Program-made: the position numbers and the translations under genes
Notes under the pieces: model-generated
What the model was told of the DNA's origin: nothing
Seen by the model: only the letters and a program-made list of their open reading frames with translations
Databases searched by the model: none
In this document: positions 7,744 through 15,482 of the stretch, piece by piece
How positions within the stretch are numbered: the first letter of the stretch is position 1
Layout: each line of letters opens with the position of its first letter
Assembly (NCBI GenBank): GCA_903921455.1
Contig: CAIXPZ010000073.1
Coordinates: 1-52,643, forward strand
Source of the DNA: an uncultured Verrucomicrobia subdivision 3 bacterium
Lineage (GTDB): Bacteria > Verrucomicrobiota > Verrucomicrobiae > Limisphaerales > UBA11358
DNA: 52,643 nt
Direction: 5' to 3'

Positions 7744-9153
7744 TTATTTCAGGGTCGCCTTGTAAAACCGGGTGTTTTGCCGGGGGCGTGAATCGGTCCA
7801 GAAAATTTGATTTGATCCGCCAGTAGCCAGGTTGGTCGCACACAAGGTCCAGCTTTGGGCGTCCATAATATTGGTGCTGTCGTATAGGTCCACGAGGTTG
7901 GTGACCGACTGTGACACGGAAGCGATGATCTGCACATTGCTGCCTCCACCCGCTGAAGTGCTGAGGCCAAGGTTGATCGTTGGAGGATACCACCAGCCAT
8001 CGTTTGGGTAGCTTTCCGGCACCGACTGGTCGCCGGGTTCATGAAATGGCGTGATTCGCACCCAATCCACCAACAACGCGTCTACGTCGAATGTCGGCGT
8101 TCCTGCCCATGAGGGAAACCACAGGCCAATCCAGAAGCGCCCGGCGAGGGTCGGGACATCGGTGTAATTTGTCTGCTTGGGCGCGTCATCTATATAAAAC
8201 ACCACCCGCTTGACTTGATTGGTGTCTCCGGTGTGCCAATCGAAGCGAAATGTGTGGTATTGGCCGTCGTTCATGGCGGCGCCAAGGTCGTCAAAGGGGT
8301 CGGTATAATTTCCGCCGGTTTCTCCGACCCAGGTGTTGAGCCTGGCGTTGCGATAAGAGATGACGTCGGGTGTGGCGGCGAGCGCGGTGGGTGTTTCGAT
8401 ATCAATTTCATGGTTGCGCACGATGTAATAACCATCATACGCGCTGCCCTCAACACCCAGCCCCAGTCCATCGTGCAGGATGACAAAAATATTATTCAAC
8501 TGACCAAAGTCGTTTACGAGGTCGAGTTTGGTGATGTCCCAGGCGTGTGCGCGGAAATATTCCGTCACCGTGGCCGTGTTTGTCGTCACCGGGACGATGT
8601 AAGGGCCGCGGGCCGCCTTGTTCGTGGATAAATCGCTCCACAGGCTCTCTACCTGTGCCGGGGAAAGACCGAGATTTAGGAAATTAGTTTTCGCCACTCC
8701 GCCGAGCGCGGCCAGCACGCTGTAAAGCGGAGTATCTGAATACGCTTCTTCGTAATGAAATGTCCAGATTGCCGAGGCGGCCCCGTAATGCTGCGGCAGT
8801 TGCATCCGCACTTCGTAACGACCGGAGGCAAAGTAGTTGCTCGTGGCGATCGCGCCGCCCACCCGTGTCACGCGTGTCACCCGCTGACCGTAATTATCCA
8901 CGCCCCGAACCGGACCGGGGTAGTTGTCCCCATGCGCCTCCAGCCGCAGCACGCTGTTGGTGAGCGTGACATTGTCATGCACCACCCCGCCATTGTTGCC
9001 GCCGGCACCCCACGCCTTTTCGGCGAATAGCCACGCCTTGGAGTTGAGTGCAGAACCGGTGAAATCGTCGAAAAACACGTCGTCGGCATAAGTCCGGCAA
9101 CCCGCCAACGCGACGGCGGTCAGCAGAAGCAGGATTGAGTGGTGATTTTTCAT
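7744..9153 (-). CDS. Glycoside hydrolase family 16-like lipoprotein
   Basis: This 469-residue lipoprotein has a signal ending in ALAGC. The catalytic motif of GH16 retaining beta-glucanases, agarases and carrageenases, E-I-D-I-E, is seen in NHEIDIETPT. Flanking beta-jelly-roll features include FASGRYEVRMQLP (an early GH16 strand), YHTFRFDWHTGD and FWIGLWFPSW. Residues about 150-235 form an insertion absent from minimal GH16 domains. The C-terminal ~90 residues look like a small beta-domain ending in RFYKATLK, a tail type common in secreted verrucomicrobial proteins. The substrate could be laminarin, agar, carrageenan or another beta-glycan. It is convergent with the GH105-like gene and divergent from the amidotransferase gene. 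Confidence 0.85.
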   Translation of the reverse strand: MKNHHSILLLLTAVALAGCRTYADDVFFDDFTGSALNSKAWLFAEKAWGAGGNNGGVVHDNVTLTNSVLRLEAHGDNYPGPVRGVDNYGQRVTRVTRVGGAIATSNYFASGRYEVRMQLPQHYGAASAIWTFHYEEAYSDTPLYSVLAALGGVAKTNFLNLGLSPAQVESLWSDLSTNKAARGPYIVPVTTNTATVTEYFRAHAWDITKLDLVNDFGQLNNIFVILHDGLGLGVEGSAYDGYYIVRNHEIDIETPTALAATPDVISYRNARLNTWVGETGGNYTDPFDDLGAAMNDGQYHTFRFDWHTGDTNQVKRVVFYIDDAPKQTNYTDVPTLAGRFWIGLWFPSWAGTPTFDVDALLVDWVRITPFHEPGDQSVPESYPNDGWWYPPTINLGLSTSAGGGSNVQIIASVSQSVTNLVDLYDSTNIMDAQSWTLCATNLATGGSNQIFWTDSRPRQNTRFYKATLK

Positions 9154-9272
9154 TGTGGCCTCAAACGTATTCTGCGGTCATGCGGCAATGCAGCTATGTA
9201 TTCCGTGGTTCGCGTTTTGTCGAGTGTGGTTTTCCCCTGACAATTTTTCCTGGATGAATTATCTTCTTGGGC

Positions 9273-10037
9273 ATGCCAAGCCGGCCGTTGATTTTAGTTT
9301 CCCCCAGCATCGAGATACGCGGTGTGGAGTTCCATGATTTGTCTGCCAGCCTCTCGGTGAAATACGATGCTGCCGTGCTGCATGCTGGCGGCATCCCTGT
9401 GACTGTGCCTACGACCACCGATCGCGCCGTGCTGGCCGAATGCGTCCGCCGCGTGGAGGGCGTGATGCTCACTGGCGGCGATGACATCAATTCCGATCTC
9501 TATGATGCCAAGCTGCCGGCCAAAATCAAAAAGACCGTGGACCCGACGCCCGACGGCGGCGCCCGCGACCTGCGCGAACTCATTTTGATCGAAGAAACCT
9601 TCCGCCAGCGCAAGTCGTTGCTGGCGATTTGCCGCGGTCATCAGTTGCTCAACATCGCGTTCGGCGGGCAGCTCGTGGCGGACATCCGGCAGCAGATGCC
9701 GGGGGCGTTGAACCATCAACAACTGGATAAAGCCTTTGAATTGGTGCATGAAGCGGCGTTGACACCCGGCTCTTTGCTCGCCAAGATTGCGGGCAGACGA
9801 GTATTGGGGGTCAATAGTTCGCACCATCAGGCGGTGCAAACGCCGGCGGAACCATTTGTCGCCACGGCCGTGAGTGCCGACGGATTGGTCGAGGCGATGG
9901 AGCTGAAGCCGGAGGCCGCGCGGAAACTGCCGTTCCTGTTGAGCGTGCAGTTCCACCCGGAGAGATTGACGCCCCGTTACGCCGCACACCGCGCGATTTT
10001 TAAAAAATTTGTTGCGGCCTGCGTCCGGAAGAGTTAA
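9273..10037 (+). CDS. Class I glutamine amidotransferase-like hydrolase (peptidase C26)
   Basis: The protein has 254 residues from ATG 9273; a TTG 6 bases upstream is less likely. It resembles gamma-glutamyl-GABA hydrolases (PuuD type). The nucleophile elbow is LAICRGHQLLN with Cys near residue 120, and the His-Glu dyad is SVQFHPE near residue 230. LTGGDDINSDLYD matches the family segment GGxDxxPxxY. No synthetase domain is attached, so it acts alone as a gamma-glutamyl hydrolase, possibly in polyamine or peptide turnover. It lies 8 bp before the sigma-54 regulator gene and is probably co-transcribed with it. The exact substrate is not evident. Confidence 0.86.
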   Translation: MPSRPLILVSPSIEIRGVEFHDLSASLSVKYDAAVLHAGGIPVTVPTTTDRAVLAECVRRVEGVMLTGGDDINSDLYDAKLPAKIKKTVDPTPDGGARDLRELILIEETFRQRKSLLAICRGHQLLNIAFGGQLVADIRQQMPGALNHQQLDKAFELVHEAALTPGSLLAKIAGRRVLGVNSSHHQAVQTPAEPFVATAVSADGLVEAMELKPEAARKLPFLLSVQFHPERLTPRYAAHRAIFKKFVAACVRKS

Positions 10038-10045
10038 AAAAAATC

Positions 10046-11389
10046 ATGAAAGGCAAAATTCTAATCGTAGATGACGAGGCGGACTTGCGGACTCTGCTCA
10101 CGTCCATCTTGGAAGGCGATTATACCGTTACCACCGCCGAAAACGGTGCCGCGCTGAAAAAACTACTACCCGGCGAAGCTCCCGATGTGGTCTTGCTGGA
10201 TCTTAATTTGCCTGATGCCAAGGGACTCGACCTGTTGCCCCAGATTAAAAAATCTTGGACCGACGCGGAAGTCGTCGTCCTGACCGGCGCGGCGACCTTT
10301 GAGGTTGCCGTTGAAGCCACCAAACTAGGTGCTTTTCATTTCATTACCAAACCGTTCGATACGCAGCACTTGCTCGTAACGATTGAACGCGCCATTGAAA
10401 ACCGTCAGCAAAAGGAGTCGAACAATTCCCTCCGCCGTGCTGTCGCCACCATGAGCGGCAGTTCCGCGCCGGTGTTTCAAAGTCCGCTCATGCAGAACGT
10501 TGTGCGCACCGTAGAGCGCATTGCGCCTAGCGATGTCACCGTGTTGATCACTGGAGAAAGCGGCACCGGTAAGGAAGTCATTTCCGACCTCATCCATAAT
10601 TTAAGCCCGCGCAACAAAAACAAGATCATTAAGGTCAATTGCGCCGCGTTGCCCCGCGAGCTCATCGAGAGCGAGCTTTTCGGCTCCGTCAAAGGCGCCT
10701 TTACCGGCGCGCACACCGACCGCGATGGGCTCTTCCGCCAGGCTGAGGGCGGCACGCTGTTCCTCGACGAGATTTCTGAGATGCCCATTGATACGCAGAG
10801 TAAATTGCTCCGCGTGCTGCAGGACCAGAAAGTCCGGCCGGTCGGCGGCAAGACTGATTACCAGACCAATTGCCGCATCATCGCCGCCACTAATCGCAAG
10901 CCCGAGGATGCCATTAAGGATGGCAAGCTTCGCGAAGATTTGTTTTACCGCATCAGCGCCATTTCTGTTTATCTCCCGCCGCTGCGTGAGCGGCGCGAGG
11001 ACATCATGCCGCTCGCCAACGCGTTTCTGAAGCGTTTTGCCGCGCAGGCCAACCGCACGCTGCGCAGTTTTACGTTGCAGGCGGCTGACCGGTTGACCAG
11101 CTTCGATTGGCCCGGCAATATCCGCCAGCTCCAGAACGAAATCCAGCGCGCCGTTCTCCTTTGCGAAGGCCCGGATGTGGATGCCAGCGACCTTTCGGTC
11201 AGCGAAATCCGGATGGTTCCGTCCGAAGGCCACGATACCAGCTACACGCTGCTCGAAGGCGTCGAGCGCAATGCCATCATCCAGATGCTTCGCGAGACCG
11301 GTGGGAACAAACTCGAAACTGCCAAGCGGCTCGGTATCGGTCGCCAGACGCTTTACAACAAGATCAAAGCCTACGGGATTGAGACTTAA
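10046..11389 (+). CDS. Sigma-54-dependent response regulator (NtrC family)
   Basis: Domains in order across 447 residues: an N-terminal receiver (about 1-120) with acidic VDDEAD, phosphoacceptor Asp in LLDLNLPDAKG and KPFD; an AAA+ central domain (about 145-385) with Walker A GESGTGKEV (about residue 170), the sigma-54 contact loop GAFTGA (about 217-222), Walker B GTLFLDEI and the R-finger region DLFYRISA; and a Fis-type helix-turn-helix at the C-terminus (ETAKRLGIGRQTLYNKIKAYGI). It should activate RNA polymerase with sigma-54 at -24/-12 promoters. No cognate histidine kinase is adjacent, so its signal is unknown. The GAFTGA loop is intact. Confidence 0.93.
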   Translation: MKGKILIVDDEADLRTLLTSILEGDYTVTTAENGAALKKLLPGEAPDVVLLDLNLPDAKGLDLLPQIKKSWTDAEVVVLTGAATFEVAVEATKLGAFHFITKPFDTQHLLVTIERAIENRQQKESNNSLRRAVATMSGSSAPVFQSPLMQNVVRTVERIAPSDVTVLITGESGTGKEVISDLIHNLSPRNKNKIIKVNCAALPRELIESELFGSVKGAFTGAHTDRDGLFRQAEGGTLFLDEISEMPIDTQSKLLRVLQDQKVRPVGGKTDYQTNCRIIAATNRKPEDAIKDGKLREDLFYRISAISVYLPPLRERREDIMPLANAFLKRFAAQANRTLRSFTLQAADRLTSFDWPGNIRQLQNEIQRAVLLCEGPDVDASDLSVSEIRMVPSEGHDTSYTLLEGVERNAIIQMLRETGGNKLETAKRLGIGRQTLYNKIKAYGIET

Positions 11390-11424
11390 CGGCGGGTTAG
11401 CGGGGCGCCACAAAATCATTTGCC

Positions 11425-11748
11425 ATGTGGAATTGCCAGAAATGCGGCGAGTCAATTGAGGAACAATTCGACACCTGTTGGAAGTGCGGGACGCCCAAAG
11501 GTGTCATGCCCATTGACCCTGTTGGCAATTCCGACAGCGTCGAAGCGTCCAAGACGAAATGGCGGCTAGCCTACAAATACTTTCGCGGCACCTTGTCCAC
11601 TTGGGATCAATTATTCAGTGAGGCGGCTCAATTTGCCACCGAGGTTGGTTCGGATCGGGTTGTTGGTATTTCCCATTCTGCCGATAGTGGCGATGGAGTG
11701 GTCACGGTCTGGTATTGGACCGTAGCCGATAAAACCGAAGGCACCTAG
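11425..11748 (+). CDS. Small zinc-ribbon protein
   Basis: A 107-residue protein opens with a CxxC...CxxC zinc ribbon (WNCQKCGESIEEQFDTCWKCG). A short linker leads to a ~60-residue domain (YFRGTLSTWDQLFSEAAQFATEVGSDRVVGISHS...VTVWYWT). The second half resembles small domains that follow zinc ribbons in hypothetical proteins, with Trp-rich beta strands at the end. There is no signal peptide or membrane segment. It follows the sigma-54 regulator by 35 bp and is convergent with the M3 peptidase gene. The function is not known; such ribbons may bind nucleic acid or protein. Confidence 0.75.
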   Translation: MWNCQKCGESIEEQFDTCWKCGTPKGVMPIDPVGNSDSVEASKTKWRLAYKYFRGTLSTWDQLFSEAAQFATEVGSDRVVGISHSADSGDGVVTVWYWTVADKTEGT

Positions 11749-11772
11749 CCGGATAGAGTTAAGCCATACAGC

Positions 11773-13500
11773 CTACAATTTCTTCAGTTCAACGCCTGCC
11801 AGATGGATTAGCGGCTTGATGGTCGCTGCATCAAATTGAAGTTTACACCCCGCTGCTGCAAATAATTCCGGCAATGGTTTAGAGCCGCCGAGTGTGAGTG
11901 ATTTCTTATAATCAGCTAGTGCCTTTGCCTTGTTTGCTTTGGATTTTGCCCACACTTGCAACGCGCCCAGTTGCGCGATGCCGTATTCCACATAGTAAAA
12001 CGGATACAGGAAGATGTGCAATTGCCGGTGCCACGAATGTGCCCGCACTTCCTCAAATCCGGCGAAATCCACGTCCCCGCCGAACCGGTCCATGAGTTGC
12101 GAGTAAGCCGCCTTGCGCTCGGCGCGTGTATGGCCGGGATGCGTATAAATCCAGTGCTGGAATCCGTCCACCACCGCCATCCAAGGAAAAAATCCGATGA
12201 TGCCTTCGAGGTGCGTCTTGCGCGCGCGCGCCGCTTCCGTCGGCGCGTAAAATTCCTCGATGAACTCGTTGCCGAGTAGTTCCATCGCCATCGAGGCGAC
12301 TTCACAAAATTCAATTGGCGCGCTGCGATACGGATATAAATCTTCGCCGCGCGTCGCCTGCGCGTGGAACGCGTGGCCGGCTTCGTGCAAAATCGTCTCC
12401 ACATCGCGCTGCACGCCGACGGCGTTCATGAAGATAAATGGCACGCGCGCCTCTGCCAGCGTGGACTGATACCCGCCCGGTGCCTTGCCTTTGCGGTTGT
12501 CGAGATCAAGCAGTCTTTTATCCTGCATCTCCTGGAAATTTGCTGCGAGCCCCGCGTCGAGGTGGTTGAAAATCTTCTGCGTGCGCGCAACCATTTCGCC
12601 GACATCGGCAAACGGCTTCAATGGCGCTCGGTTGAGCGGATCCACGGCCAAATCCCACGGGCGCAGCTTTTCCAACTTCAACTGTTGTTTGCGATCCTTC
12701 TGGATTTCGCGGACGGCGGGCATGATCTCCGTTTCAATGGCATCGTGGAATTTCACGCAGTCCGCCGGCGTGTAATCAAATCGTCCTTTTTGGCGGAAAA
12801 TGAATTCGAGGTAATTATTGAAGCCCGCGTTCTTTGCGATCTGGTGACGGAGTTGGACCAGCTCGTCCATTATTTCCTCGCACTTCTCCACGTCTTGCAA
12901 CCGACGTTTGGCGACGAGTTCCCAAGCCTCTTGACGTAACGTCCGGTTCGGTTCTTCAAGAAAGCGTCCCATCTGCACTAGCGTTTTTTCCTCGCCGCGA
13001 AAATTCACCGTCTGCCCGCCGATGAGTTTTTGATATTGCTGGCCGAGTTTGGCCTCCTCGGTTTCCAGCGCCACGTTATCTGGGCGGAACAGTTGGACGT
13101 GATTCGCCACATCGCGGTCAAAGACCCCGTAGCGTGTCTTCGGTAGATATTTCCGTTGCAGGTGCGCGACGTAAAGCTGCTCCAGCGCGAACTGGCGCGG
13201 CTTGAGCTGCGGCTCGACGTGCTCAACGAAATGCAGATAAGCCTGTTCCGCCTCGGTGTTATCCGTGTGACAGGTCATGGCGATGTTGCGGCGACTCGCC
13301 TCCTCATCCAGCGCGGCGGCCAGTTCGCTCCAGTCGAGCAGCCATTTTTCTAAGTCGACGACCGACCTGGTCTGCGCCATGCGCGCTTCGAGTTGGTCAA
13401 ATAGCGGTGCAATCTGCGGCCAGTTGCCAAGGTCGATGTCATGTGGGACAAACGTGCGTGGCTTTGCGGGCAATAGTTTTCCGAATGGCAACAGATTCAT
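11773..13500 (-). CDS. M3 family oligoendopeptidase
   Basis: This 575-residue zinc metallopeptidase is close to the oligoendopeptidase F branch. The HExxH motif is in TILHEAGHAFHAQ (about residues 368-372), and the third ligand Glu is in FCEVASMAMELLG about 25-30 residues later, as in thimet-type enzymes. IGFFPWMAVVDGFQHWIY and FYPFYYVEYGIAQLGALQVW are typical of the C-terminal half. No signal peptide is seen, so it should act in the cytoplasm on short peptides. It is transcribed away from htpG's start, 69 bp after the htpG stop, so the two may share a transcript. Confidence 0.93.
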   Translation of the reverse strand: MNLLPFGKLLPAKPRTFVPHDIDLGNWPQIAPLFDQLEARMAQTRSVVDLEKWLLDWSELAAALDEEASRRNIAMTCHTDNTEAEQAYLHFVEHVEPQLKPRQFALEQLYVAHLQRKYLPKTRYGVFDRDVANHVQLFRPDNVALETEEAKLGQQYQKLIGGQTVNFRGEEKTLVQMGRFLEEPNRTLRQEAWELVAKRRLQDVEKCEEIMDELVQLRHQIAKNAGFNNYLEFIFRQKGRFDYTPADCVKFHDAIETEIMPAVREIQKDRKQQLKLEKLRPWDLAVDPLNRAPLKPFADVGEMVARTQKIFNHLDAGLAANFQEMQDKRLLDLDNRKGKAPGGYQSTLAEARVPFIFMNAVGVQRDVETILHEAGHAFHAQATRGEDLYPYRSAPIEFCEVASMAMELLGNEFIEEFYAPTEAARARKTHLEGIIGFFPWMAVVDGFQHWIYTHPGHTRAERKAAYSQLMDRFGGDVDFAGFEEVRAHSWHRQLHIFLYPFYYVEYGIAQLGALQVWAKSKANKAKALADYKKSLTLGGSKPLPELFAAAGCKLQFDAATIKPLIHLAGVELKKL

Positions 13501-13569
13501 GTGCGCAAGGATAACGAAACGGCACGCCGTGAAAATATATTATTCACCGCGTGCTGGATGGATGGTGAC

Positions 13570-15414
13570 TTACTCTTTCGCCAGCACTTTTTCGAGCAAC
13601 GAGTTCAGCCGGGTAAGCATCGCGCGCGGATCTTCCAGTAAACCGGCGGCGACGCGTGCGTTGTCGAGGATCTGCTCGGCCACGCTGCTGGCGAGCGTGG
13701 CGTCTTTCAGCCGGATGGCTTCGAGTCGCGCAATGAGCGGATGCGCTGGATTGATCTCAAAATCATGTTTGGCGGCGGGCAAATCCGGGCCGTCTTGCTT
13801 CATGGCCTTCATGATGCGGCGCATACTGGCGGTCATGAATTTATCCGAATCCACCACCACGGCGGGGCTATCCACGAGGCGCTGCGAGACGCGCACTTCG
13901 TTGATCTTGTCGCCGAGCGTTTCCTTGAGCCACTTGGCCAGTTCCTTTGCAGCATCTTCGGAGAGAGCCCCGTCTTTCTTGGCGCTTAAGTTCAAATCCG
14001 CTTTCTCGGCGAGCTTGAGCGGCTTGGCGTCGAAGGTGTGGAGATGCTCCATCACGAATTCGTCCCACGCGTCGAAAAGGAACAGCACTTCCCATTTGCG
14101 TTCCTTGAACACCTCGAAATACGGGCTCGCCTCGGCCGCTTCGCGATTCGCCGCGAGCAGGCAATAAATCTCCTTCTGATCCGACGGCATGCGCTTCACA
14201 TAATCCGCGAGCGAGGTGAGCTTGCCTTTGTCCATCGTGGACGACTCGAAGCGCAGCAATTTGCCCAGCGCTTCCTTGTGCGTGAAATCCGTGACCACGC
14301 CTTCCTTGAGGAATCGCTGATATTCCGTGTAAAAATTCGCGTAAGCCTCGGCTTCCTTCTCGGATTGTTCATCGAGGAATTTCAGGAACTTGCTCGTCAG
14401 CACCTTGTTCAACTTCTGCATGAGCGACGTGTCCTGCATCGTCTCGCGCGAGATGTTCAGCGGCAGATCCTCGCTGTCCACCACGCCTTTGAGGAAGCGC
14501 AGCCATTCGGGGAACAGCCCCTTCGCCTTCGCCTGAATCAGAACTTTGCGGCAATACAGATTCACCTCGGAATCCATCCGGCCCATGCCCATTGTTTCAA
14601 AATTGCGCCCCGGCACGAACAGCAGAGCCTGGATCGCCAGCGGTGCGTCCGCCGTGAAATGCAGGCGGAACAGCGGCTTGTCGTGATCGTGGCCGACGAA
14701 CGTGTAAAACTCGTTGTATTCCTCCTCCTTGATCTCGTTCTTATTCCGCGCCCAGATCGCTTGCACGGTATTGAGCCGCTTGGTGTTCAACTCAATCGGG
14801 AACGGCACGAAACTCGAATAGCGCTGGATGATGCGCTCTACCGTGCTTTCCTGCGCGAAATCCTTCGCAGCGTCCTTGAGTTCCAGCGTGATCTTGGTGC
14901 CGCGCGGCAGATCGGCGGCGGGCGCGAGTTCGTAACCGCCCATGCCTTCGCTCGTCCATTGCCAGCCCGTTTCCTCCGGCGCGAAGGAACGGCTCAAGAC
15001 CGTGACCTTCTTCGCCACCATGAACGCCGAATAAAAACCCACGCCGAACTGCCCGATCAAGCCCACGTCTGGCTTCTTCTCCTCCGCAAGCTGTTTCAAA
15101 AACGCCTTCGTGCCGGAATGGGCGATGGTGCCGAGATTTTCGACGAGTTCGCCGTGCGTCATGCCGAGGCCGGTGTCCTTGATGGTGATGATGCCCGCCT
15201 TGTCATCGGTCAAAATGCTGATCCCCGGCGCAACGTCGGACTGGTAAGCGGGCGTGCCGGATGATAGGGTAAAGCGCAGCTTTTCGCACGCATCCGCCGC
15301 GTTGGAGATCAGCTCGCGCACGAAGATTTCTTTGTCCGTGTAAAGCGAATGGATGACGATATTCAGCAATTGCTGAATCTCCGCCTGAAAATGATGTGTT
15401 TCCGTTTTGTTCAT
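13570..15414 (-). CDS. htpG: Molecular chaperone HtpG (bacterial Hsp90)
   Basis: 614 residues, near the usual length. The N-terminal GHKL ATPase domain has VRELISNAADACEKLR (catalytic Glu and Mg-binding Asn), IKDTGLGMTHGEL and GQFGVGFYSAFMVA. The middle domain shows GVVDSEDLPLNISRETMQ, a near-invariant HtpG segment containing the catalytic Arg region, and YCLLAANREAAEASPYFEVF. The C-terminal dimerisation domain ends in short Lys/Glu-rich helices. A cytosolic ATP-dependent chaperone. The upstream gap (15415-15482) separates it from the copper ATPase stop. I see no CIRCE-type inverted repeat upstream. Confidence 0.96.
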   Translation of the reverse strand: MNKTETHHFQAEIQQLLNIVIHSLYTDKEIFVRELISNAADACEKLRFTLSSGTPAYQSDVAPGISILTDDKAGIITIKDTGLGMTHGELVENLGTIAHSGTKAFLKQLAEEKKPDVGLIGQFGVGFYSAFMVAKKVTVLSRSFAPEETGWQWTSEGMGGYELAPAADLPRGTKITLELKDAAKDFAQESTVERIIQRYSSFVPFPIELNTKRLNTVQAIWARNKNEIKEEEYNEFYTFVGHDHDKPLFRLHFTADAPLAIQALLFVPGRNFETMGMGRMDSEVNLYCRKVLIQAKAKGLFPEWLRFLKGVVDSEDLPLNISRETMQDTSLMQKLNKVLTSKFLKFLDEQSEKEAEAYANFYTEYQRFLKEGVVTDFTHKEALGKLLRFESSTMDKGKLTSLADYVKRMPSDQKEIYCLLAANREAAEASPYFEVFKERKWEVLFLFDAWDEFVMEHLHTFDAKPLKLAEKADLNLSAKKDGALSEDAAKELAKWLKETLGDKINEVRVSQRLVDSPAVVVDSDKFMTASMRRIMKAMKQDGPDLPAAKHDFEINPAHPLIARLEAIRLKDATLASSVAEQILDNARVAAGLLEDPRAMLTRLNSLLEKVLAKE

Positions 15415-15482
15415 AAATTAAGAGGTGTTGTGATAATCAAAGACCGCGCCAGCGTCAAGGGGTGTTGCGGCACAAAATGCAG

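Noticed and set aside
14038..15264. 408-codon plus-strand frame opposite htpG
   Set aside because: The htpG reading on the minus strand is full length with all Hsp90 motifs; the opposite frame is a GC-driven shadow.
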